Positions 36,389 through 45,160 of a DNA stretch of 64,000 nucleotides are shown piece after piece. Numbering within the stretch: the stretch's first letter is position 1; each line of letters opens with the position of its first letter. Source of the stretch: JANQOH01 sp965243325 (lineage in GTDB: Bacteria; Pseudomonadota; Alphaproteobacteria; UBA7887); contig CBDEUQ010000003.1 in the NCBI GenBank assembly GCA_965243325.1, positions 310,001-374,000 on the forward strand. The letters run 5' to 3'. A program made the position numbers and the translations under genes. The notes below the pieces were generated by a model. The model ran no database searches. It saw only the letters and a program-made list of their open reading frames with translations, and was not told the origin of the DNA.

Positions 36389-36986
36389 ATGATCGGCGTG
36401 GCCATCGAGATTCCGTACGGCCCCGTGGTCGAAGCCATGATGGAGCGCGGGTTCGCCGTCCACTCGCTCAATCCGAACCAACTCGACCGCTTCCGGGATC
36501 GGTTCTCTCCGACCGGCGCCAAGGACGACAGCCGCGACGCCCTCACCCTGGCCGACGCCCTTCGCACCGATCGACGATTCTTCCGCAGGCTGGAGCCTGA
36601 CACCGTGGAGGTGGTCCAACTCCGTGAATGGACTTGCATTGCCAACAAGGTCGCCGGCGAGCGGACTCGTTTGGCGAACCGCCTCCATCTCGTTGCCCGC
36701 GAGCTGTCGTCTGCTCACCGCCAGATGGATCGGCTGACCGCCGCCGTAGCAGCCGCGCTGGAAGAACTCGAGACCGACCCGGGGACGGAACCGCAGAATG
36801 ACGTGGACATCTTGGCATCACTTCCCGGTGTCGGCAGGACCGTCCTCCCCACGCTGCTCTCCGAGGCGCTCGAACCTCTGAGCCGCGGAGACTGTCACGC
36901 CCTGAGATGTCTGTAGGGCGTCGCGCCCGTGACGCGCCGCTCGGGCAAGAGCCTGATGGTCAAACGCCGTCTCGCCGCACACAAGC
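36389..36986 (+). pseudogene. IS110-family transposase remnant
   Basis: Translation shows the DEDD-domain segment FSPTGAKDDSRDALTLADAL and the middle-region motif LASLPGVG, typical of the IS110 group. The N-terminus with the first Asp is missing. A stop interrupts it at 36914-36916, after which the frame continues as GVAPVTRRSGKS. It is cut off at 36987 by the IS1111-group element. Confidence 0.8.
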
Positions 36987-38369
36987 GTAAGCGATGGAGT
37001 GGACGCCCCTCCCGACGGCATCGCAATGTGCCAAGTTGGCGGTGTCGTAAACGCCAAGAGAGGAAAGGGGCGTCCATGGAACAGGTTAGCATGATCGGGA
37101 TCGATCTCGCGAAGAACAGCTTTCAGCTTCACGGCGCGCGGCCCGATGGATCGGTCGCGTTCCGGAAGAAGCTGAGCCGGGCGAAGGTGCTGGGGTTTCT
37201 GGTCTCGCAGCAGCCCTGCACAGTCGCGATGGAAGCCTGCGGCGGTGCGCACCATTGGGGCCGCGAGATCAGCCGCCTGGGCCATGCGGTGCAGTTGGTT
37301 CCGCCGGCCTACGTGAAGGCTTACGTCAAGCGACAGAAGAACGATGCGGCGGATGCGGAGGCGATCTGCGAGGCAGCATCGCGCCCGACGATGAGTTTTG
37401 TGGCTGTGAAGACCGTCGAGCAGCAGGCCCGGGGCATGCTGTTCCGCACGCGTGATCTCCTGGTACGCCAGCGCACCCAGACCATCAACGCCTTGCGCGG
37501 TCATCTGGCGGAGTTCGGCATCGTTGCTCCCCAGGGTCCGGCCCATGTCGGGCGCTTGGCGTCGGCGCTTGAAGACCCGGACTTGGATCTGCCGGACGCG
37601 GTCCACGATCTGGCCGGCCTTCTGCTGAACCAGATTGCCGGGCTTGGCGAGAAGATCGATGGCCTTGAAGAGGAAATCCGGGCGGTGGCCCGGCAGGACG
37701 AGGAGGCGCGCCGTCTGATGACCGTGCCGGGGATCGGGCCGATCACCGCGATGGCGGTCCAGTCCTTCGCGCCGCCGATGGAGACCTTCCGGCGCGGCCG
37801 GGACTTCGCCGCCTGGCTCGGCCTGGTGCCGCGCCAGCACACGACTGGCGGCAAGCCGCGCCTGGGCAAGATATCGAAGATGGGCCAGCGTGACTTGAGG
37901 CGGCTGCTGATCACGGGCGCCATGGCGGTCGTTCGCTGGGCGGCTCGGCGCGGCAGGACGAACGACCCATGGCTTGCCAGGATGCTGGCGCGCAAACCGC
38001 GCATGCTCGTCGCCGTGGCGCTGGCCAACCGGATGGCGCGCATCGTCTGGGCGCTGATGACGAAGAAGGAGAGCTACCGGGCTCCCGCCGCCGCCTGAGA
38101 GGGCGGTCGGGCGGGTCGCTGTCGGGGACGCGGGCAGGTCTGAGGAAAGGCAAGGGCAAACGGTCGATCGAGACGGGATCGGGAAAACCAGTCTCCGGAC
38201 GCAGAGCTTTCGAGCTCGCGTAAGCGATATGGACCCGATCCGCGCATCTCCATGAGGGCCCGCGGCGTGTGACGTGCCGCATAGAGAGGCCGGACACACG
38301 ACAGCACCTGACCGCGCGCACCGAACCGACCGAAGAAAATGCTTGCGTCACCAGGGGCGTCCACACACG
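36987..38369 (+). mobile_element. IS1111-group insertion sequence, copy 1 (1,383 bp)
   Basis: The ends are defined by where identity with copy 2 (40698-42080) starts and stops. Subterminal inverted repeats GTGGACGCCCCT (from 36999) and AGGGGCGTCCAC (to 38364) lie 12 nt and 5 nt inside the shared ends. Subterminal rather than terminal repeats, and no visible target duplication, are usual for the IS1111 group. Noncoding ends are 89 nt on the left and 271 nt on the right; one of these should encode the guide (bridge) RNA known for IS110-family recombinases. It inserted into an older IS110 remnant. Confidence 0.85.
37076..38098 (+). CDS. IS110-family (IS1111 group) transposase, copy 1
   Basis: 340 residues. 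The DEDD (RuvC-like) domain shows MIGIDLAKNSF (Asp10), AMEACGG (Glu53) and KNDAADAEAI (Asp90, Asp93). The C-terminal Tnp20-type domain has TVPGIGPITAMAV and a Ser-containing LGKISKMGQRDLRRLL. The ATG at 37076 follows AGGAAAGGGG. It is identical at protein level to copy 2, so transposition or gene conversion is recent. It recombines DNA as an RNA-guided recombinase in the IS110 family. Confidence 0.95.
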   Translation: MEQVSMIGIDLAKNSFQLHGARPDGSVAFRKKLSRAKVLGFLVSQQPCTVAMEACGGAHHWGREISRLGHAVQLVPPAYVKAYVKRQKNDAADAEAICEAASRPTMSFVAVKTVEQQARGMLFRTRDLLVRQRTQTINALRGHLAEFGIVAPQGPAHVGRLASALEDPDLDLPDAVHDLAGLLLNQIAGLGEKIDGLEEEIRAVARQDEEARRLMTVPGIGPITAMAVQSFAPPMETFRRGRDFAAWLGLVPRQHTTGGKPRLGKISKMGQRDLRRLLITGAMAVVRWAARRGRTNDPWLARMLARKPRMLVAVALANRMARIVWALMTKKESYRAPAAA

Positions 38370-38721
38370 CTGTCCGAGCCCCACGCCGAAGCTCGGGTTG
38401 ACCGAAGAGATTTGCAACTGCCCGAGGCGTGGGCACGATTCTCCCTTTGCTTCGCCCCCGACCTCCATCCGGGGCTTGTCTCTGAACGGAGAAGTGCACA
38501 CAGCCGGCCGTTACGGCGCGGACGTACTCCGCAGCGCTTTGTTTGCGCCGCGCAGGCAGGTCGAGGGGTCCGAAGATGGGCCCTCCGCCTGTCCCCGCCT
38601 CCTGGCCGGGCCATGCGGGGCGCTCGATGTAGGCTCGTGGAGCAGCCCCTTGCCGGCTCGTGATCATAAGACACAATGTTTCGCACCGGCACGAGTCAAA
38701 TAGCTTGGAGCTACATTCCTG
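38370..38721. other. 352-nt gap upstream of the DUF4062 gene
   Basis: No gene or IS remnant recognised. It is GC-rich until about 38660 and then drops sharply, which marks the boundary of the low-GC cargo. Confidence 0.5.
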
Positions 38722-39705
38722 ATGGATAAGAGATTTCAGGTATTCGTAAGTTCCACATACGAAGACTTGCAAGAAGAACGTCAGGAGGTAATGCACGCGC
38801 TTCTTGAACTTGATTGCATGCCATCGGGTATGGAGTTATTTCCTGCGACTAACGAAGACCAGTGGACCGTTATCAAAGAAGTCATTGACGACAGCGATTA
38901 CTATCTTGTTATAGTCGGAGGAAGATACGGGTCGTTGGGTCTCGATGGCCAGTCCTATACAGAGATGGAATACCGCTATGCCATTGCTTCTGGCAAACCT
39001 AGTCTCGCTTTCATTCATGCAGATCCTGACTCTCTTTCCGCTAGGAAAACCGAAAGAACTGATATCGGGAAACAAAGGCTCTCTGCTTTTCGTGAACTGG
39101 TTAAGCAACGTTTGTGTAAGACTTGGAACACACCGGCTGAGTTGGGATCAGTTGTGAGCCGTAGCCTTATACGCCTAATGAGGACGACACCAAGCATTGG
39201 ATGGGTGCGGGCGGATACAGTGCCGGATAAAAGCGTGGCAAACGAAATCGTTCGCCTTCGTCAAAGGGTAGAAGAACTTGAGATGTTGCTCGACGATGCT
39301 GCAGCTAGAGTACCGGAAGGTACGGAGCATTTGGCGCAGGGTAGCGATTTGTACAAGATATTCTATAAGGAAAAGTACGACTATACCAATACCGTAAAGG
39401 GAGGACTGCATATTTCTTGGAGTGACATTTTCTCCCGAGTGGCGCCCCTGATGATCGATGAAGCGAGAGCATCAGATCTCGCGAAATCCATCGGAGGCGA
39501 TATCAAGGAACGGTTGGGAGCGCCACCAGGACCCGGCCTCGAACCAACAGAACAATCCTTCGCGTCTATAATCGTCCAGTTTCGCGCCGTGGGTCTTATC
39601 GCAAAGAGCCAAAAGAAGCGAAGTTTGAAGGACAGAGAAACGTATTGGAAGCTTACACCGTACGGGGATGCCATGACGACACGTTTGCGGGCTATCAGGA
39701 AATAA
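38722..39705 (+). CDS. DUF4062 domain protein, low-GC cargo gene
   Basis: 327 residues. The N-terminal ~120 residues are a DUF4062 domain (FQVFVSSTYEDLQEERQEVM, YYLVIVGGRYGSLG, SYTEMEYRYAIASGKPSLAF), a Rossmann-like fold related in shape to TIR domains and often fused to NTPases or found in defence islands. A coiled-coil stretch follows (~175-195, NEIVRLRQRVEELEMLLDD). The C-terminal ~120 residues look like a winged-helix region (ETYWKLTPYGDAMTTRLR). Base composition is near 47% G+C by eye against well over 60% around it, with A/T-rich third positions, so it was acquired. It stands alone between two IS1111-group copies. The biochemical role is unknown. Confidence 0.85.
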   Translation: MDKRFQVFVSSTYEDLQEERQEVMHALLELDCMPSGMELFPATNEDQWTVIKEVIDDSDYYLVIVGGRYGSLGLDGQSYTEMEYRYAIASGKPSLAFIHADPDSLSARKTERTDIGKQRLSAFRELVKQRLCKTWNTPAELGSVVSRSLIRLMRTTPSIGWVRADTVPDKSVANEIVRLRQRVEELEMLLDDAAARVPEGTEHLAQGSDLYKIFYKEKYDYTNTVKGGLHISWSDIFSRVAPLMIDEARASDLAKSIGGDIKERLGAPPGPGLEPTEQSFASIIVQFRAVGLIAKSQKKRSLKDRETYWKLTPYGDAMTTRLRAIRK

Positions 39706-40199
39706 ACTCATAACTGCTGGTACCATGACATCCAGAATCCGCCGCCTGCGGTTGGCTTGCAGGCTGCGGGTACGGTGTCGATGCCGGCCGCTGGCTGATG
39801 GCGCTTCTCGGTACGAACACGGGTGTCGAGTTGATCAAATTTTGAGTAATCCACATTGCCAACAAAATCACCACTCGTTGTCGATGACGTAAGCGATGGA
39901 GTGGACGCCCCTCCCGACGGCATCGCGATGTGCCATGTTGGCGGTGTCGTAAACGCCAAGAGAGGAAAGGGGCGTCCACTCCATCGCTTACGGTTTGCAT
40001 GCGAGACGGCGTCCGGTCCGGGGCCGCCCTCATGTCCTGCATGGCGTCTGTTGTCCGGCGCGCAGATTGGACGCCGCTCAGTCCTGCAACATGTCGATTC
40101 GCCGCGATTCCAGGGAGTCAGGCAATGGTGCCGAACAACACGTATGGCGCAGCCTCCCGATCGGGTACGCTTGGCCACCCGCAAACGAGGAGCACCGAT
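39706..40199. other. 494-nt gap containing the MITE-like palindrome
   Basis: No gene seen. The only structure is the 103-bp inverted-repeat element at 39889-39991; the rest shows no motifs. Confidence 0.5.
39889..39991. mobile_element. 103-bp MITE-like element related to the IS1111-group left end
   Basis: Perfect 24-bp terminal inverted repeats (39889-39912 and 39968-39991), starting GTAAGCGATGGAGTGGACGC. The first ~88 nt match the left noncoding end of both IS copies with only a few changes (e.g. GCGATGTGCCATG for GCAATGTGCCAAG). At the point where the IS has its transposase start codon, the element instead completes the palindrome. It has no coding capacity. Confidence 0.8.
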
Positions 40200-40556
40200 A
40201 TGCCCATCGGCACCCGCTACGTCTTCATCGCAAGCATGGATGTGGACCCGGAGAAGGAGGATCTGTTCAACGAAGTCTATGACACCGAGCACGTGCCCTA
40301 CCTGCTGGAGGTGCCGGGTGTGATAGCGGTCACGCGCCTGAAGGCGCAGGACTTCGAGATGTCGATAGGCGGCGAGCTGAAGTCGGTGCCACGCGGCGAG
40401 ACCCCGACGTGGCACGCCATCTACGAGATCGAAAGCCCCGACGTCATGAAGAGCGCGGCGTGGGCGGAGGCCGCCGAGCGCGGGCGCTGGCCCGGCGAGG
40501 TGCGCCCGCACACCCGCAACCGGCGCCATTCGCTCCAGCGGGTGATGGGGGCGTAG
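40200..40556 (+). CDS. small dimeric alpha-beta barrel (Dabb/EthD-like) protein
   Basis: 118 residues from the ATG at 40200 with GAGG upstream. The pattern YVFIASMDVDPEKEDLFNEV then YDTEHVPYLLEVPGVIAVTR is typical of small ferredoxin-like barrel proteins (DUF4286/EthD-like). The catalytic or ligand role is not predictable. GC content is like the chromosome, unlike the DUF4062 gene nearby. It looks intact although enclosed by mobile elements. Confidence 0.75.
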   Translation: MPIGTRYVFIASMDVDPEKEDLFNEVYDTEHVPYLLEVPGVIAVTRLKAQDFEMSIGGELKSVPRGETPTWHAIYEIESPDVMKSAAWAEAAERGRWPGEVRPHTRNRRHSLQRVMGA

Positions 40557-40580
40557 CAGTCCATATGACCGAAGCGGGGC

Positions 40581-40697
40581 CGCCTTTGGCTCAACGACGG
40601 CTCCTGCATCCGGCTGCGCGCCGAGCGGGCTGACCACGTCTGGTCCTACGACTTCGTGCATCACCGGACATATGACGGCAGGGCCTTCCGTATGCTG
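40581..40697 (+). pseudogene. IS3-type transposase (integrase core) stump
   Basis: Translation RLWLNDGSCIRLRAERADHV then WSYDFVHHRTYDGRAFRML matches the beginning of the IS3-family catalytic domain (DHVWSYDFV contains the first Asp). It is cut by the second IS1111-group element, and no continuation exists beyond 42080, so sequence was lost on that side. Confidence 0.75.
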
Positions 40698-42080
40698 GTA
40701 AGCGATGGAGTGGACGCCCCTCCCGACGGCATCGCAATGTGCCAAGTTGGCGGTGTCGTAAACGCCAAGAGAGGAAAGGGGCGTCCATGGAACAGGTTAG
40801 CATGATCGGGATCGATCTCGCGAAGAACAGCTTTCAGCTTCACGGCGCGCGGCCCGATGGATCGGTCGCGTTCCGGAAGAAGCTGAGCCGGGCGAAGGTG
40901 CTGGGGTTTCTGGTCTCGCAGCAGCCCTGCACAGTCGCGATGGAAGCCTGCGGCGGTGCGCACCATTGGGGCCGCGAGATCAGCCGCCTGGGCCATGCGG
41001 TGCAGTTGGTTCCGCCGGCCTACGTGAAGGCTTACGTCAAGCGACAGAAGAACGATGCGGCGGATGCGGAGGCGATCTGCGAGGCAGCATCGCGCCCGAC
41101 GATGAGTTTTGTGGCTGTGAAGACCGTCGAGCAGCAGGCCCGGGGCATGCTGTTCCGCACGCGTGATCTCCTGGTACGCCAGCGCACCCAGACCATCAAC
41201 GCCTTGCGCGGTCATCTGGCGGAGTTCGGCATCGTTGCTCCCCAGGGTCCGGCCCATGTCGGGCGCTTGGCGTCGGCGCTTGAAGACCCGGACTTGGATC
41301 TGCCGGACGCGGTCCACGATCTGGCCGGCCTTCTGCTGAACCAGATTGCCGGGCTTGGCGAGAAGATCGATGGCCTTGAAGAGGAAATCCGGGCGGTGGC
41401 CCGGCAGGACGAGGAGGCGCGCCGTCTGATGACCGTGCCGGGGATCGGGCCGATCACCGCGATGGCGGTCCAGTCCTTCGCGCCGCCGATGGAGACCTTC
41501 CGGCGCGGCCGGGACTTCGCCGCCTGGCTCGGCCTGGTGCCGCGCCAGCACACGACTGGCGGCAAGCCGCGCCTGGGCAAGATATCGAAGATGGGCCAGC
41601 GTGACTTGAGGCGGCTGCTGATCACGGGCGCCATGGCGGTCGTTCGCTGGGCGGCTCGGCGCGGCAGGACGAACGACCCATGGCTTGCCAGGATGCTGGC
41701 GCGCAAACCGCGCATGCTCGTCGCCGTGGCGCTGGCCAACCGGATGGCGCGCATCGTCTGGGCGCTGATGACGAAGAAGGAGAGCTACCGGGCTCCCGCC
41801 GCCGCCTGAGAGGGCGGTCGGGCGGGTCGCTGTCGGGGACGCGGGCAGGTCTGAGGAAAGGCAAGGGCAAACGGTCGATCGAGACGGGATCGGGAAAACC
41901 AGTCTCCGGACGCAGAGCTTTCGAGCTCGCGTAAGCGATATGGACCCGATCCGCGCATCTCCATGAGGGCCCGCGGCGTGTGACGTGCCGCATAGAGAGG
42001 CCGGACACACGACAGCACCTGACCGCGCGCACCGAACCGACCGAAGAAAATGCTTGCGTCACCAGGGGCGTCCACACACG
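40698..42080 (+). mobile_element. IS1111-group insertion sequence, copy 2 (1,383 bp)
   Basis: Reads as identical to 36987-38369 and has the same orientation. The flanks differ on both sides (TATGCTG before, TCCGGTAG after), so these are two insertions or a duplication, not one repeated segment. It interrupts an IS3 stump. The two copies enclose 2,328 bp. Confidence 0.9.
40787..41809 (+). CDS. IS110-family (IS1111 group) transposase, copy 2
   Basis: 340 residues, identical in sequence to copy 1 (DEDD residues Asp10, Glu53, Asp90, Asp93). Same start context and same 271-nt right noncoding end. Apparently functional. Confidence 0.95.
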   Translation: MEQVSMIGIDLAKNSFQLHGARPDGSVAFRKKLSRAKVLGFLVSQQPCTVAMEACGGAHHWGREISRLGHAVQLVPPAYVKAYVKRQKNDAADAEAICEAASRPTMSFVAVKTVEQQARGMLFRTRDLLVRQRTQTINALRGHLAEFGIVAPQGPAHVGRLASALEDPDLDLPDAVHDLAGLLLNQIAGLGEKIDGLEEEIRAVARQDEEARRLMTVPGIGPITAMAVQSFAPPMETFRRGRDFAAWLGLVPRQHTTGGKPRLGKISKMGQRDLRRLLITGAMAVVRWAARRGRTNDPWLARMLARKPRMLVAVALANRMARIVWALMTKKESYRAPAAA

Positions 42081-42774
42081 TCCGGTAGCATTCAGGTTCA
42101 AACGTGTGCGCGTCATCGCCGGTGACGATGCCCATAGCGCCGGCGCTCCGGCGTTGGGCTAGGAAGCAGCCGTTGCCGCAAGCCTGTCCCCCTACGCTGC
42201 CGGGCATGACGATCCGCATTTTCTCAATCCCTTCGTCAGCGTTCGTTCCGTCGTCGTCGGGAAGGGAGGGCCACCTGTTTTCGTGCGATGCTGATGCGTG
42301 CAGGCGGTCGATGCTGTCTTGTGTCGGGCGGCCCAGCTCCTCGTTTTGCGGTCTTACACGCCTTCCGCCGGAAGGTTCGTCGGTCGCCCGCGTCAATTGT
42401 CGGCACACCGGCAACGTCGCCGGCAAGGCCGATTGGCGCGGCGTGGTGACGATGGGCCTTCCTTGTGACGCTGCGAACTCGCAATGGCTCCGTCGACGAC
42501 GACATACTTGCCTCCGGTCACAGCGTGCCTCCGCATTGTCCGTTTGTCGGTTACATGGATCTCCTTTGCGACACAAGCGGCGCGCCCCGGCTCATAGCCC
42601 ATCCGAAATCGAGCTTTCGGCCATTTCCTGTCCACGGACATCACCGTCGCACTACCCTTCCGCAAAGCGAAACTGGCCGGAAGCTCATTTTTGTTCTACG
42701 CCGCAACTACGAATGGGCTCGCCGGATCCCCCTTCTGATGCTGTAACTTCCCCCATTAAGGGAGGCACCGCCCG
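42081..42774. other. 694-nt gap without a recognisable gene
   Basis: Several short overlapping open frames on both strands but no motif, no ribosome-binding site and no family resemblance. The last ~120 nt resemble the leader of the CoA-transferase gene (44150-44263). Confidence 0.5.
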
Positions 42775-42975
42775 GTGCGGGCGAGCAAGCTGATTTCCAT
42801 GCAGGAGGCAGCGGCGCTGGTACTCGACTGTGCGCGGATCGCGCTCGGCGGCTTCGCCGTCTACCAGCACCCGGTGGCATTCGTGCGCGAACTCGTGCGC
42901 CAGAAGCGGCGAGGCCTCCTCTTCTTCGGCGTCGTCCGCGGCAGCGACGCTGACACGCTCACCGTCGCATGTCGC
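42775..42975 (+). pseudogene. truncated duplicate of the CoA-transferase alpha gene
   Basis: The first ~65 codons (RASKLISMQEAAALVLDCAR then IALGGFAVYQHPVAFVRELV) are a near copy of 44264-44460, including the GTG start and GGAGGCAC ribosome-binding region. Similarity fades after SDADTL and a stop follows at 43039-43041. Upstream leader sequence is also duplicated. The rest of the enzyme is absent. Confidence 0.85.
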
Positions 42976-42980
42976 CTTGT

Positions 42981-43026
42981 GCGCTGCTCCGGTGTTGGTG
43001 CCTTGCCACCCACACCGGAGCAGCGC
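42981..43026. terminator. strong hairpin at the broken end of the truncated CoA-transferase copy
   Basis: Perfect 15-bp stem (GCGCTGCTCCGGTGT / ACACCGGAGCAGCGC) with a 16-nt loop that can itself pair as GGTG/CACC. It stands at the point where similarity to the intact gene stops. It may be a terminator or the scar of a mobile element. Confidence 0.5.
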
Positions 43027-43084
43027 CGCAAGATCGTCTGAAAGGCCGCGGCTGAGCGCCGGGCACCGCAGCGGCCCGCATGGC

Positions 43085-43862
43085 TCATTCTTCGTACGTA
43101 ACCCAGACGTTTCGTGCCCGTCCCGTCAACAGCGGCCATACCCACCGCAGCTTGTGGCGGAGCCGCGTCGCCTCGTTCGCCTTCCACGGCTCCCGGCCCA
43201 GCCAGTTCTTGAGTTCCTGGTTTCTCGGGCTCCGGGTGTCCGACCCGACAAGCGCGTGCGGGCGATGCCGTATCGGCGCCAGCGTCATTTGCAGCGGCCG
43301 GGCGCGTCGCGCCACCGCCGAGTCCACCATGTCGAACAGCAGGTGGTCGATCGGCACCGGCACGTGCGGCGCGATCTCCAGAATGCGCCCTGCCGTGGCG
43401 CGGTCGATCAGGTATCCGTACGCGCCCAGGTGTTTGCGGAGGATCGGGCGGAGCTGCCGCCGGTACGGCGCACGGCCGACGGGTCGTGCCAGACAGCATC
43501 GCCGCCTCGTTCGAATGTTCTCCGGGCTTCCTAAGGTGGACGAGGCCGTGCCCCTCCGGCCACCATTCGAGCGACCGGAGTATCGCCGCGACGCTGCCGC
43601 CGACTTCGGCGTCGTCTTCGAGGATCAGCGCGGCGGGCGCCGATGAGGCGAGGAATGCCGCATATGCCTTGTAGTGGCTGCGCGCGCAACCGACGTGCCC
43701 GGAGCCCATCAACTCGAACGCAGGGTCGTCTATCGAGCTCAGCATCCATCCGTCGATCGCGGACACACGCTGCGCCGGCACGCCGACCCGGTCGAGGTTT
43801 TCCGAGATCGCACGCCACCGGCCGGGGCGCTGATCCAGGTTGATGACGAACGCGGGAACCAC
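43085..43862 (-). pseudogene. glycosyltransferase family 25 gene with a frameshift
   Basis: The first part from the ATG at 43862 reads VPAFVINLDQRPGRWRAISE, GCARSHYKAYAAFL and AALILEDDAEV, the family-25 (LPS galactosyltransferase) motifs including the DxD-like EDD. Near 43460-43510 the frame shifts: the correct continuation RRQLRPILRKHLGAYGYLID then RATAGRILEIAPHVPVPIDH and LLFDMV is in another frame and ends at 43085. Total length would be ~258 residues, normal for the family. It is either a pseudogene or a sequencing error. It would modify lipopolysaccharide or another glycan. Confidence 0.8.
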
Positions 43863-44263
43863 GGCGACCGCTCCGCACCTGCCGACACAACGGCCGGTGG
43901 GTGCCGGGGCGTTGCAATCGTCAGTGCGTACACACGGAGACCCCGCCTATTCGCCACGGCCGGGTAGCTATTCCCTGCCGGTGAAGCGGCTGTTCTATTC
44001 GGCGGCCGACCCGACGAAGCGGGACGCACTGACGATTGCGGGAGCGAGCGCGGCCGAGGCCCGGACATCCGTCAAGATTGGAGGCCGACCGGCGAAGGAG
44101 CGCAACGCGCCCCCGGCCGCTATTTCCCAAAACGCAACAAGCCGGCAGCTTATTTCATTTTCAGCCGCAATTACGAACAACCCCGCCCGCATCGCACCCC
44201 CCTTGCCGCCGCCGCGAAAATCCCCCATGAGTCGCCGCCGGGCCACGAAGGAGGCACAGCGCG
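43863..44263. other. 401-nt divergent region between GT25 and CoA-transferase genes
   Basis: No gene seen. It holds both promoters. The part from ~44140 on is duplicated before the truncated copy at 42775. Confidence 0.5.
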
Positions 44264-45160
44264 GTGCGGGCGAGCAAGCTGATATCCATGCAGGAGGCGG
44301 CGGCGCTGGTGCCCGACGGCGCGCGCATCGCGCTCGGCGGCTTCGCCGTCTACCAGCACCCCATGGCGTTCGTGCGCGAGCTCGTGCGCCAGAAGCGCCG
44401 CGGCCTCGTCCTCGTCGGCGTCGTCCACGGCAACGATGCCGACACCCTCGCTGGCGCCGGCTGCCTCGCGCGCATCGAGACCTCCTACGTCGGCCTCGAG
44501 TCCTACGGCCTCGCGCGCTGCTTCCGCCGCGCCGTGGAGGCCGGCGCGCTCGAGGTCGTGGACTACCCCGAACTGCTGAGCTGGGACCGCTTCCGCGCCA
44601 GCGAGGCAAACATGACCTTCCTGCCGGCGCGCTTCCTCGGCGGCAGCGACATCGCCGCGCGCAACCCCGCGATCGTCCCGTTCGACTGTCCGCTCACCGG
44701 GCGTCGGCTGTGGGCCGTGCCGCCGGCCGACCCCGACGTCGTCGTCGTCCACGCGCTCGCCGCCGACGCCTACGGCAACGTCCTCTACCCCGAGCGCCGG
44801 CTGCTGCCGCAAAGCCTCGACATCACGATGTCGCGCTCGTGCGACACGGTGATCGTCACCGCCGAGCGCATCGTGAGCAACGCCGAGGTCCGCCGCAACG
44901 CGCACCTCACCGAAATCGCCTCCTACCGCACGACCCACGTCGTCGAGGCGCCGTGGGGCGCCCACCCCTGCCCGGTGCTCGGCTTCTCGAAGATCGACGA
45001 CGAGGCGTTCCGCGCCCACGCCCGCGCCGCCGCCGATGCCGACTCGTTCGCCGCCTGGCTCGACGACACCGTCCATTCGGTCGACGGCCACCGGGGCTAC
45101 CTCGGCAAGGTCGGCATCGACCGCCTGCTCGCGCTGCAGACGACGGTGCCGGTGCGATGA
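44264..45160 (+). CDS. CoA-transferase family I, alpha subunit (GctA/IpdA-like)
   Basis: 298 residues from the GTG at 44264 with AAGGAGGC upstream. It has the N-terminal GARIALGGFAVYQHPMAFV glycine motif, then ETSYVGLESYGLARCFRRAV and DVVVVHALAADAYGNVLYPE, typical of glutaconate- or IpdA-type CoA-transferase alpha subunits. It transfers CoA between acyl-CoA and free acids with the beta subunit, whose ATG overlaps this stop (ATGA). The substrate is unknown. The neighbouring Liv transporter could supply a carboxylic acid or amino-acid-derived substrate. A truncated copy of this gene lies 1.5 kb upstream. Confidence 0.85.
   Translation: MRASKLISMQEAAALVPDGARIALGGFAVYQHPMAFVRELVRQKRRGLVLVGVVHGNDADTLAGAGCLARIETSYVGLESYGLARCFRRAVEAGALEVVDYPELLSWDRFRASEANMTFLPARFLGGSDIAARNPAIVPFDCPLTGRRLWAVPPADPDVVVVHALAADAYGNVLYPERRLLPQSLDITMSRSCDTVIVTAERIVSNAEVRRNAHLTEIASYRTTHVVEAPWGAHPCPVLGFSKIDDEAFRAHARAAADADSFAAWLDDTVHSVDGHRGYLGKVGIDRLLALQTTVPVR

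Noticed and set aside
36818..38299. Long minus-strand frame across the IS1111-group element, repeated at 40661-42010
   Set aside because: Shadow of the transposase; it exists in both copies only because the elements are identical.
42081..42774. Open frames of 60-230 codons after IS copy 2
   Set aside because: Overlapping frames on both strands, no motifs, no initiation signals; not reported as genes.
43840..45156. In-frame extension of the CoA-transferase beta gene by 440 codons
   Set aside because: It lies over the alpha subunit gene and has no motifs; the ATGA overlap at 45157 is the natural start.
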